Source: Pseudobutyrivibrio sp. OR37 (GTDB lineage Bacteria; Bacillota; Clostridia; Lachnospirales; Lachnospiraceae). From it: DNA of 64,000 bases. The notes beneath the pieces were generated by a model, which made no database searches, had not been told where the DNA came from, and was given only the letters and a program-made list of their open reading frames with translations. Position 1 is the first letter of the stretch. Each line of letters starts with the position of its first letter. The position numbers and the translations under genes are program-made. This document shows, in pieces, positions 38,087 through 45,007 of the stretch. The stretch covers positions 166,309 to 230,308 of the forward strand of contig NZ_FOQF01000001.1 of the NCBI RefSeq assembly GCF_900113655.1. Direction: 5' to 3'.

Positions 38087-39130
38087 TTAATTTTTTGAAC
38101 CATTGTAAAGTGGAAGCCTTCTAGGCTTTGTCACAGTGTCCCTAATTACAAGCTTTGTAGGCAGTGTAATCTGGGCTGCTGTCTCCTCTCCAGCCACCTT
38201 TTTAAGCAGTGTTTCAGCTGCAATAATACCCTTATTTTTAACATCCTGATGAACAGTTGTAAGGGCTGGACGGTATAAGCTTCCTAGCATATTATCATCA
38301 AAGCCAGCTATAGAAATTCCCTCTGGCACTCTGATTCCTCTGTCTGTTAATGCAGACATTAATGTAACGGCATAAAGATCTGATACGCACATAATCGCTG
38401 TATAATTCATAGCCTTAATGCATATCTCATCCAAACTTTCTTCAATTTCAGCACTTGCAGGTCTGATTTTTAAGAAATCCTCCTGCTCAAACTGTATGCC
38501 AGCTTCTTTTAAAGCCTTAATGTAGCCCTGGAATCTGGCTAAATCTACACCGTTTGTATTATCTGAAAGGAATGCTATTTTCCTGTGACCGCAGGAAATC
38601 ATATATTTAACCATTTCATAGGTTCCACCTAAGTCATCAAGACCTACATTAGTGAAATGCTTCAAGCCTTCCATACTGTATGTATCTATACATACGATAG
38701 GCTTTTTGTACTTTTCACTGACACGCACTCCGTCATCATCCAACATACCAAATAGAATAAGACCATCAACATTCCATGTAGAAACATGTCTCATAATCTT
38801 CTCTGTATCCCTTGAAATATAAAGCATCATGAAGTATCCGGCGTTTCTGATTGTCTCTTCTATACCACCGATAAGCTCTGATACGAATGGGTCCATAATA
38901 AGATTCTCATATTTATCTACTCTGGCCTTAAGGGCTAGTCCGATTATCTTAGATTCATTTTGTGCAAGATTTCTGGCGTTGATGTTTGGAACATAATCAA
39001 CCTCATTTAAAAATTCCTGCACTTTTTTTCTAGTTTCCTCAGAGACTTCCCCTTCTTTTCCATGAATTACGTTAGATACCGTAGTTGTAGACATATTGAG
39101 CCTTTGAGCTATCTCTTTAATAGTTATCAT
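38087..39130 (-). CDS. LacI-family transcriptional regulator of the sugar regulon
   Basis: A 347-residue repressor. N-terminal helix-turn-helix TIKEIAQRLNMSTTTVSNVIHG (about 2-24) and hinge (YVPNINARNLAQ), then a periplasmic-binding-protein-like effector domain ending in a GISIAGFDDNMLGSLYRPALTTV segment. It is located between the transport operon and the divergent kinase/phosphorylase pair. Its own promoter (TTGACA, 18-base spacer, TATATT) has the 16-base palindrome exactly inside the spacer, so autorepression is likely. The effector may be sucrose or a sucrose phosphate; inferred only from neighbours. Confidence 0.95.
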   Translation of the reverse strand: MITIKEIAQRLNMSTTTVSNVIHGKEGEVSEETRKKVQEFLNEVDYVPNINARNLAQNESKIIGLALKARVDKYENLIMDPFVSELIGGIEETIRNAGYFMMLYISRDTEKIMRHVSTWNVDGLILFGMLDDDGVRVSEKYKKPIVCIDTYSMEGLKHFTNVGLDDLGGTYEMVKYMISCGHRKIAFLSDNTNGVDLARFQGYIKALKEAGIQFEQEDFLKIRPASAEIEESLDEICIKAMNYTAIMCVSDLYAVTLMSALTDRGIRVPEGISIAGFDDNMLGSLYRPALTTVHQDVKNKGIIAAETLLKKVAGEETAAQITLPTKLVIRDTVTKPRRLPLYNGSKN

Positions 39131-39176
39131 TAAAAAACCTCTTTACAAAATTTGAATTGTATTGTATTGTGATGTC

Positions 39177-39223
39177 AATATATCACTTATGCGCATAAGT
39201 TGTCAATAATGCGCATGTTTACA
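39177..39223. promoter_or_regulatory. Divergent control region with two LacI-type operators
   Basis: Perfect palindrome ACTTATGCGCATAAGT (39185-39200) fills the spacer of the leftward lacI promoter (-35 39201-39206, -10 39177-39182). A second ATGCGCAT core (39209-39216) lies 20 bases away, two helical turns, directly before a TTTACA (39218-39223) that may be the -35 of the rightward kinase gene. Confidence 0.8.
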
Positions 39224-39270
39224 AAGTTACACATATATTTTTATATCATTTTCACAAAAGAGGTAAGGTT

Positions 39271-40245
39271 ATGAACAAGAATTATGAAACAGTATCTATT
39301 GATTTAGCAAGAATCGAAAAGCTTACAGAGCAGGTTGATTCAATTTGCTCTCTTGATATCCCAGCTGATATCCCAAATGGAGATATGCCTGGTGACAAGA
39401 TTGAAATTGGTGAGTCTCACATTGAAAAGGCTCGTACAATTTTCCCTGAGCTTGTAAAGGAAATTCAAAAGGCTGCAAGCGCAAACCCATATCATCGTGC
39501 AACTGTATGTGTATGTGGTGGTTCAGGCGTTGGAAAAAGCGAAATTGCTTCTATCCTTTCATATATGCTTACAAAGGCTGGTGTTAAGAGCTACACAATG
39601 AGTGGTGACAACTACCCTCACCGTATTCCTATGTACAATGATGCAGAACGTCTACATACTTTTAGAGAAGGTGGTATGCGTGCACTTGCAGATGCTGGTA
39701 TCTGCGATGCAAAGGTATTCGAGACAATATCTAAGCTTCAGAAGGATGAAGATGATGCAAACGCTGCACATGTAAATGAGTATGACTGGTTTGAACACTA
39801 CCTTAATGGTGGTAAAACAGCTTTAACAAACTACCTTGGAACAAATTCTGAAATTGACTTTGGCGAGGTTGATACTATTCTTGATGCATTCTTAAATGGT
39901 GCTGATAAGCTTTGGCTTAAGAGAATGGGTCGTGATGAGGCTACACTTTGGTATGATGAGGTTGATATGTCTGAGACATCTGTGCTTATCCTTGAGTGGA
40001 CACACGGTAACAGCGACAACCTTAACAACGTAAACATCCCTGTTCTTCTTAACAGTACTCCTGCTGAAACATTAGAGCACAGACGCTCACGTAACCGTGA
40101 TGGCAAATTAGATGCACCATTTACTATGATGGTACTTGAGATTGAGCAGAACAAGTTAAAGGAGCAGGCTCACAAGGCTAAAATCATCATCACAAAAGCT
40201 GGTGAGTTAATCGACTTTGATACATTTAAACAATTAATGGACTAA
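39271..40245 (+). CDS. P-loop sugar kinase, probable sucrose kinase
   Basis: A 324-residue P-loop kinase of the type often annotated as adenylylsulfate kinase. Seen: Walker A in CGGSGVGKSE (about residue 82), SYTMSGDNYPHRIP, a DEVDMS/ILEWTHGN segment, and HRRSRNRDGKLDAPF near the C-terminus. No APS-binding or sulfate genes are near. The architecture and the adjacent GH13_18 gene match the kinase half of the gut enzyme AgaSK (alpha-galactosidase/sucrose kinase) and its partner sucrose-6-phosphate phosphorylase. Here the kinase stands alone, without GH36. Proposed reaction: sucrose + ATP to sucrose-6F-phosphate. ATG at 39271 follows GAGGTAAGG. Confidence 0.65.
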   Translation: MNKNYETVSIDLARIEKLTEQVDSICSLDIPADIPNGDMPGDKIEIGESHIEKARTIFPELVKEIQKAASANPYHRATVCVCGGSGVGKSEIASILSYMLTKAGVKSYTMSGDNYPHRIPMYNDAERLHTFREGGMRALADAGICDAKVFETISKLQKDEDDANAAHVNEYDWFEHYLNGGKTALTNYLGTNSEIDFGEVDTILDAFLNGADKLWLKRMGRDEATLWYDEVDMSETSVLILEWTHGNSDNLNNVNIPVLLNSTPAETLEHRRSRNRDGKLDAPFTMMVLEIEQNKLKEQAHKAKIIITKAGELIDFDTFKQLMD

Positions 40246-40264
40246 TTATAAAGGAGTTTTTCAA

Positions 40265-41929
40265 ATGAGTAACACACGTACCGATAACGGACCTATGCTT
40301 AATGCTTATCCTGATAGCATGGGCGCAAATCTTTCTGATATTATTTCTGTACTTAGCAAGCCAGAATTTAAGGATACATTCCAGTCCTTCTACATTTTGC
40401 CAAGTATCTATAATACAGATTTAGACAGAGGTTTTTCTGTAATAGACTACGGTCTTAATAAGGAGCTTGTAGCCTCTGATGATTTATCTCACCTTGAGGA
40501 TTTAGGAATTGATTTAAAGCTTGACTTCATATTAAACCACGCTTCTGTTCTTTCTCCTCAATTCCAGGATTTAATTAAGAACGGTGAAAAATCTAAATAC
40601 GCTGATTTCTTTATCAACTGGAATAAGTTCTGGGATGGCTATGGCGAAATGACAGAGGGTGGTTACATTCAGCCAGATGAAAAATATATCAAGGATATGT
40701 TTTTCAGAAAGCCTGGTCTTCCAATTCTTATGGTTCGTATGCCAGATGGCAAGGATGTTCCTTACTGGAATACCTTCTATCAGGAGGTACGTTACCTTAA
40801 GCCTGATGTAATGGATTTAATGGATGTTGCTGAGGTGCAGTACTCTACTGCTGTTAAGCTTTCACACATTATTTCTGATGCAATAGATGCAAAGGTAGCT
40901 CCAAAGGATATTGATTTCAAAGAGCTTTCAAAATACAAGGATGTTATTGTAGATTATCTTGAATCTAACAGACGTTACTTAGGTCAGATGGATTTAAATA
41001 TAAAATCTGATTTAGTTTGGGAGCACTATGACAATACTCTTAAAACACTTTCTAACTACGGTGCAAAAATTGTTCGTCTTGATGCATTTGCTTATGCACC
41101 AAAGGAACCAGGAAAGAAGAATTTCTTAAACGAGCCTGATACATGGGATGTACTTGAGAAGGTTAAGCAGCTTGCTGATAAATATAACCTTTCTTTACTT
41201 CCAGAAATTCATGCAAGCTATGGAGAAGGAAACTATGAAACAATAGCTTCAAAGGGATATATGACTTACGACTTCTTCCTTCCAGGATTACTTATCTACA
41301 CATTAGAGCGTCAGTCAGCTGATTTACTTGTTAAGTGGGCTAAGGAGCTTGTAGATAAAAACATCAGAGTTGTAAATATGTTAGGTTGCCATGATGGTAT
41401 ACCTCTTCTAGATTTAAAGGGAATGCTTCCTGAAAACGATATTCAAGATTTAATTGATACAATCGTAGGTCGTGGTGGTTACGTAAAGGATCTTCACGGT
41501 GCCAAGAATATGTACTATCAGGTTAACGCAACATACTACAGCGCACTTGGTGAGGATGATAAAAAGATGCTTCTTGCAAGAGCTATTCAAATGTTCATGC
41601 CAGGTAAGCCTCAGGTTTGGTATTTAGATTTATTCGTTGGTAAGAATGATCACGAAGCAGTTAAGCGTGCCGGTGAAGGTGGTCACAAGGAAATTAACAG
41701 AACCAACCTTTCAATGGCTGACATCGAAGAGTCACTTAAGAAGGATGTTGTAAAGAAGCAGTTAGAATTACTTCGTCTTAGAAATACTCATCCAGCATTT
41801 GGATTTGATTCAAACTTTACTGCAAATTCTGATGGAACTAATCTCACACTTGGTTGGGAAAAAGATGGTCACGCAATTAAACTTATTGCAAACCTTGAAG
41901 ATTATTCATTTGAAATTAAAGAGAACTAA
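40265..41929 (+). CDS. GH13_18 phosphorylase, probable sucrose-6F-phosphate phosphorylase
   Basis: A 554-residue enzyme of the sucrose phosphorylase group. Seen: LNAYPDSMGANLSDI and DRGFSVIDYG, characteristic of GH13_18, LDFILNHAS, nucleophile Asp near 273 in IVRLDAFAYAPKEPGKKNF, acid/base Glu near 314 in LLPEIHASYGE, and LGCHDGIPLLDLKG near 375. Such enzymes split sucrose, or sucrose-6F-phosphate, with inorganic phosphate to alpha-glucose-1-phosphate and fructose or fructose-6-phosphate. The upstream kinase, 19 bases away, argues for the phosphorylated substrate. Plain sucrose phosphorylase or glucosylglycerate-type activity remains possible. Good AAAGGAG ribosome site. Confidence 0.85.
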   Translation: MSNTRTDNGPMLNAYPDSMGANLSDIISVLSKPEFKDTFQSFYILPSIYNTDLDRGFSVIDYGLNKELVASDDLSHLEDLGIDLKLDFILNHASVLSPQFQDLIKNGEKSKYADFFINWNKFWDGYGEMTEGGYIQPDEKYIKDMFFRKPGLPILMVRMPDGKDVPYWNTFYQEVRYLKPDVMDLMDVAEVQYSTAVKLSHIISDAIDAKVAPKDIDFKELSKYKDVIVDYLESNRRYLGQMDLNIKSDLVWEHYDNTLKTLSNYGAKIVRLDAFAYAPKEPGKKNFLNEPDTWDVLEKVKQLADKYNLSLLPEIHASYGEGNYETIASKGYMTYDFFLPGLLIYTLERQSADLLVKWAKELVDKNIRVVNMLGCHDGIPLLDLKGMLPENDIQDLIDTIVGRGGYVKDLHGAKNMYYQVNATYYSALGEDDKKMLLARAIQMFMPGKPQVWYLDLFVGKNDHEAVKRAGEGGHKEINRTNLSMADIEESLKKDVVKKQLELLRLRNTHPAFGFDSNFTANSDGTNLTLGWEKDGHAIKLIANLEDYSFEIKEN

Positions 41930-41932
41930 AAA

Positions 41933-41966
41933 AACAAGCTGTATCGTATATACGATACAGCTTGTT
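41933..41966. terminator. Perfect 34-bp palindrome, terminator between convergent genes
   Basis: 17-base arms AACAAGCTGTATCGTAT and its exact complement with no loop bases. On the minus strand it is followed by seven T residues, so it fits termination of the leftward DUF6465 gene, whose stop is about 25 bases away. It includes the 16-mer TATCGTATATACGATA, which recurs nearby. Confidence 0.75.
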
Positions 41967-41989
41967 ACGTTCCAACACAAAATAAAAAA

Positions 41990-42436
41990 TTAAAGATCTA
42001 CAGAACCAACACGGTCTTTGTTTGCTACATAATAAATTTTGTTCTCCTCTGGCTTGATGTAGATGTTAATCTCCTCAAGAGCCTCTTTCTTGTAATCCTT
42101 CTTGAACTGAGCCTGTGCCTTCTTTAAGCAATCTGCCTCAGAAAACTCTCTGCCCTGGTACTGGATTACAGCTGTTGTAGCAACTGTCTTCTTAGCTTTT
42201 GCCTGAGCCTTCTTAACTGTCTTTGTAGCTGTCTTCTTAGCTGCTGTTGCTGTCTTTGTAGCCGTTGCCTTAGCTGCTGTTGCTTTCTTAGAAGCTACTG
42301 CTGCTTCCTTCTTAACTTCTTCAACAGCTTTCTTTGTAGCTACTGTAGCATTCGCTGCGGCTGTCTTAACTGTACTAGCAGCTGTTGCAGCTGACTTCTT
42401 TACATCATCAACTGTTACCTTTGCGTTTGTTACCAT
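41990..42436 (-). CDS. DUF6465-like protein with histone-H1-like Ala/Lys-rich tail
   Basis: A 148-residue basic protein. Residues about 10-95 are almost pure Ala, Lys, Thr and Val in irregular pentapeptide-like repeats (KKATAAKATATK, KKTATKTVKKAQAKAKK), resembling the C-terminal tail of histone H1 and bacterial H1-like proteins. Residues about 97-148 form a small compact domain (IQYQGREFSEADCLKKAQAQ, IYIKPEENKIYYVANKDRVG) that I associate with the DUF6465 family of Lachnospiraceae. Nucleoid or RNA binding is a reasonable inference from charge but is not shown. ATG follows AGGAGGG. Monocistronic. Confidence 0.75.
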   Translation of the reverse strand: MVTNAKVTVDDVKKSAATAASTVKTAAANATVATKKAVEEVKKEAAVASKKATAAKATATKTATAAKKTATKTVKKAQAKAKKTVATTAVIQYQGREFSEADCLKKAQAQFKKDYKKEALEEINIYIKPEENKIYYVANKDRVGSVDL

Positions 42437-42593
42437 TTTTTCACCCTCCTATATGAGCAAATCTTTTATTTTTTTATTTAAGTCATATTATAGCCATTTG
42501 CCTTCACAATTACTAGTGTATTGTGCTAATTTTCTACCAAATTACTAATAAAAAATTAATTCTCCTTTCTTTTTAGTATAATTTGCAAATATT

Positions 42594-42618
42594 AAGGCGC
42601 AGAATATGTCTGCGCCTT
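42594..42618 (-). terminator. Hairpin after the PpiC-like lipoprotein gene
   Basis: Perfect 10-base arms AAGGCGCAGA/TCTGCGCCTT with a five-base loop, placed about 40 bases after the end of the long leftward operon. The U-run on the minus strand is weak (AATATTTG). Confidence 0.6.
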
Positions 42619-42656
42619 GATAAAAAATAAATATTCAATTTATTGTCACTATTCAT

Positions 42657-43643
42657 TTACAAGTTGCTATTTAATGTTTCAAAAAATGTTCCACTTGTAA
42701 GCTCAGAAGTGTCTTCTGGAAACTCAACTTCATCCCATAATTTTGTGTTCATATCAGAGAAATATCTCTCCTCCAAATCTGACACAATATCACTTAAAAC
42801 CTGCTTACGTCGATTCTCAATAATGACTTCTTTATTAGCTTCTGAAAGCTCTTCGTTATACTTGTCCAAGCACTGGAAAAAATAGTAGCCATCATCTGAT
42901 TTTATAGCCTTTGATATTTCATCTGTATCAAGATTAAATACCACCTCATCTATTTCCTTTGGGTATTCTCCTCTTGCAAAAGTAGCCTGATAATAATCCT
43001 TCTCTGTGTAAGAAGATGCAAGTCTTTCAAAGGTATAACCGTAATCAATCATACCCTGTATTTCATTTGCTTTTTTCTCGTCAGATACATACAAAACAAA
43101 GGCCTCCATTACCCTTGCTTCATCCTCTGAAACCTCATCATCAACAGAGTTCATAAGGCTCTCATATACCTTTGATGCAATGGCATATCGTAAATACATA
43201 TTGTAGATATCCTTTTTATGTGCACCAGTAAAAGAACGCTCCTTTGAATTAAGAGATTTATAGTAGGTAGCAGCTGCTTCCTCGCAGGCTTTTTGCTCTG
43301 CATCCGAAAGCGCTATCTCATTCTCCTTGGCATACAGATTAAGTACATAAACTCTAGTAAGATGCTCTAATGTCAAATCCTTTATAGAGCCAACCATAGT
43401 GTCTACATCATAATCCTCAGACCAAAGGTTTACACCATTTACCGAACCATAAATATTTTTTTCATTTAAAAGATATACAAGTGCCTCTTTTTTAGAGCAT
43501 TTCATATCACCTATTTTGAATACTGTGTTGCGTCCACTTGAGCCGCCAAAATAAATAGTTTTACCATTTATTTCACAGCCTGAAAAGGTAACGCAAATGC
43601 ATATCGTAAATACGATAGCCATAAATCTTTTTAATAACTTCAT
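42657..43643 (-). CDS. PpiC/PrsA-like peptidyl-prolyl isomerase lipoprotein
   Basis: A 328-residue exported lipoprotein. Seen: signal peptide with lipobox FSGC (Cys23), a SurA/PrsA-type helical N-terminal region (about 60-185: LTRVYVLNLYAKENEIALSDAE), then a parvulin-like domain (about 190-275: YTFERLASSYTEKDY, EIDEVVFNLDTDEIS, DDGYYFFQCLDKY) and a C-terminal helix returning to the chaperone lobe. It probably helps exported proteins fold outside the membrane. It is the last gene of the leftward run. Substitutions in the parvulin core mean that isomerase activity, as opposed to chaperone activity alone, is uncertain. Confidence 0.8.
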   Translation of the reverse strand: MKLLKRFMAIVFTICICVTFSGCEINGKTIYFGGSSGRNTVFKIGDMKCSKKEALVYLLNEKNIYGSVNGVNLWSEDYDVDTMVGSIKDLTLEHLTRVYVLNLYAKENEIALSDAEQKACEEAAATYYKSLNSKERSFTGAHKKDIYNMYLRYAIASKVYESLMNSVDDEVSEDEARVMEAFVLYVSDEKKANEIQGMIDYGYTFERLASSYTEKDYYQATFARGEYPKEIDEVVFNLDTDEISKAIKSDDGYYFFQCLDKYNEELSEANKEVIIENRRKQVLSDIVSDLEERYFSDMNTKLWDEVEFPEDTSELTSGTFFETLNSNL

Positions 43644-43662
43644 ATTGTCCTCCGAGTAAAGC

Positions 43663-44751
43663 TTAAGAAAAAAGCCTGCTCTTTTTTATTCTTAAATAAA
43701 TTACACAAGCCAGTATTGTCACTATGAATTCCAGCACGAACAGCTCCCAGGTGCGCAAGGTGGTAAATGGAATCTGGTGAAGCCCCATGTAGGCATTGAC
43801 AAATCTTACTATTACATAGTGAATCAAAAATGCCTGTGGACTAATATTGCCCAAGGCAATCATGGCAGGATTAGAAATAAGCTTTGTCAGTAAACCCTTT
43901 TTCATGGCAAAAACCCATATCCAAGGAAGTGCCATTACGATATATCCGCTTGACCAGTTTTTGATGGCAAGCATTACAGGACTTTCCTCTACTGCCCCAA
44001 GCCATAATGAAAACCATATTGAAAAAGCTAACAGACATATTTCTAATATCGTATATACGATAGTGTTATCAGTGTTTTCCTTTTCTGAGGTAAGCATATA
44101 GATTCTTCCAAGAACACAGCCGCAGAAGAAATCTACTACCCTGTATGCAGGAAAGCAGTACATAAACCATCTGTATCTTACACCCTCTGCCCCATATCTT
44201 AAAGCGAAAGGATATGCCAAAATTATCTGCAAAGCTATTAATAATATTGCAGTAAATACAAGAACTGGAAGCTTTCTCTTTTTCATCCATTTAAGCAAAA
44301 ATGGAAATTTGATATACAAAAATAGTGCCACTGAAAGATACCAAGCCACACCATTTAATGCAACATTTACGGTGCTGTCTGGATACCAGGACTGAACCAA
44401 GAAAATATTTAAAGCAATATTCCTAAGCAACCCGAAAATGGCTTCACGAAGCACACCATTAGTCCTATAAATCCAAAGCTCTATTAACACTACTGCTATC
44501 ATAGTGATAATATGGAGTGGATATAGCTTTTTAATCTTGCCTAGTGAAAACCTTAGGGCATCTACAATATTACCAGGAAGCTGCCTGTCCCAATAAATAT
44601 ATGTCATGAGAAAGCCCGACATACAAAAGAATATAGATACTCCAAGCCTAGACCAGCCCCAGGCAATTTTGGCATGAACTAAAAATATGCCAATAAATGC
44701 CAGTGCTCTAAGGGCCTGTAAAGAATCTATTCTGGCTGTTTTATTTTCCAT
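43663..44751 (-). CDS. Acyltransferase 3 family (OafA/YrhL-like) membrane protein
   Basis: A 362-residue polytopic protein with about ten membrane segments. Seen: the N-terminal signature RIDSLQALRALAFIGIFLVHAKIAWGW with the conserved Arg and catalytic-type His, GVSIFFCMSGFLMTYIYW, and a late AFLIHYVIVRFVN. No extracellular SGNH domain. It would acetylate a cell-surface sugar or lipid; the acceptor is unknown. It sits between the small unknown gene (1-base gap) and the PpiC-like lipoprotein, all leftward. Confidence 0.9.
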   Translation of the reverse strand: MENKTARIDSLQALRALAFIGIFLVHAKIAWGWSRLGVSIFFCMSGFLMTYIYWDRQLPGNIVDALRFSLGKIKKLYPLHIITMIAVVLIELWIYRTNGVLREAIFGLLRNIALNIFLVQSWYPDSTVNVALNGVAWYLSVALFLYIKFPFLLKWMKKRKLPVLVFTAILLIALQIILAYPFALRYGAEGVRYRWFMYCFPAYRVVDFFCGCVLGRIYMLTSEKENTDNTIVYTILEICLLAFSIWFSLWLGAVEESPVMLAIKNWSSGYIVMALPWIWVFAMKKGLLTKLISNPAMIALGNISPQAFLIHYVIVRFVNAYMGLHQIPFTTLRTWELFVLEFIVTILACVIYLRIKKSRLFS

Positions 44752-44752
44752 A

Positions 44753-45007
44753 CTAGCCCTCTACTATTAAATATCTTCCATCCTTAAGTGGGAAAACTTC
44801 CTCTGATGATAGGATTTCCTCCTCGGACATACCGCCAATATCCATACCATCCTCTAAGTATGTGATAACCTCTTTTTTATTCTTGCAAACTGTTGCACAT
44901 ACGTCCTCAAGAAACTCTAAGGCTTCTTCATAGTTATCTGCTACCTTTTCTGGAAAAAGCTGAAGCTGATTCTCCAAAAATGTTTCTACTGTTATTTTGT
45001 CGTACAT
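44753..45007 (-). CDS. Small conserved-looking protein of unknown function
   Basis: An 84-residue acidic protein not recognised with certainty. It looks mostly helical (FLENQLQLFPEKVADNYEEALEFLEDVC), with an acidic middle (DGMDIGGMSEEEILSSEEVF) and a short beta end (FPLKDGRYLIVEG). No membrane segment or signal peptide, and two Cys close together (VCATVC). The ATG lies within the last codons of addA (16-base overlap), so it should be translated from the addBA message. That coupling suggests a link to DNA repair, but this is only positional. Confidence 0.75.
   Translation of the reverse strand: MYDKITVETFLENQLQLFPEKVADNYEEALEFLEDVCATVCKNKKEVITYLEDGMDIGGMSEEEILSSEEVFPLKDGRYLIVEG

Noticed and set aside
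39271..40245. Adenylylsulfate kinase
   Set aside because: Only the P-loop supports it; there are no sulfate assimilation genes nearby, and the sugar regulon and phosphorylase neighbour fit a sugar kinase better.
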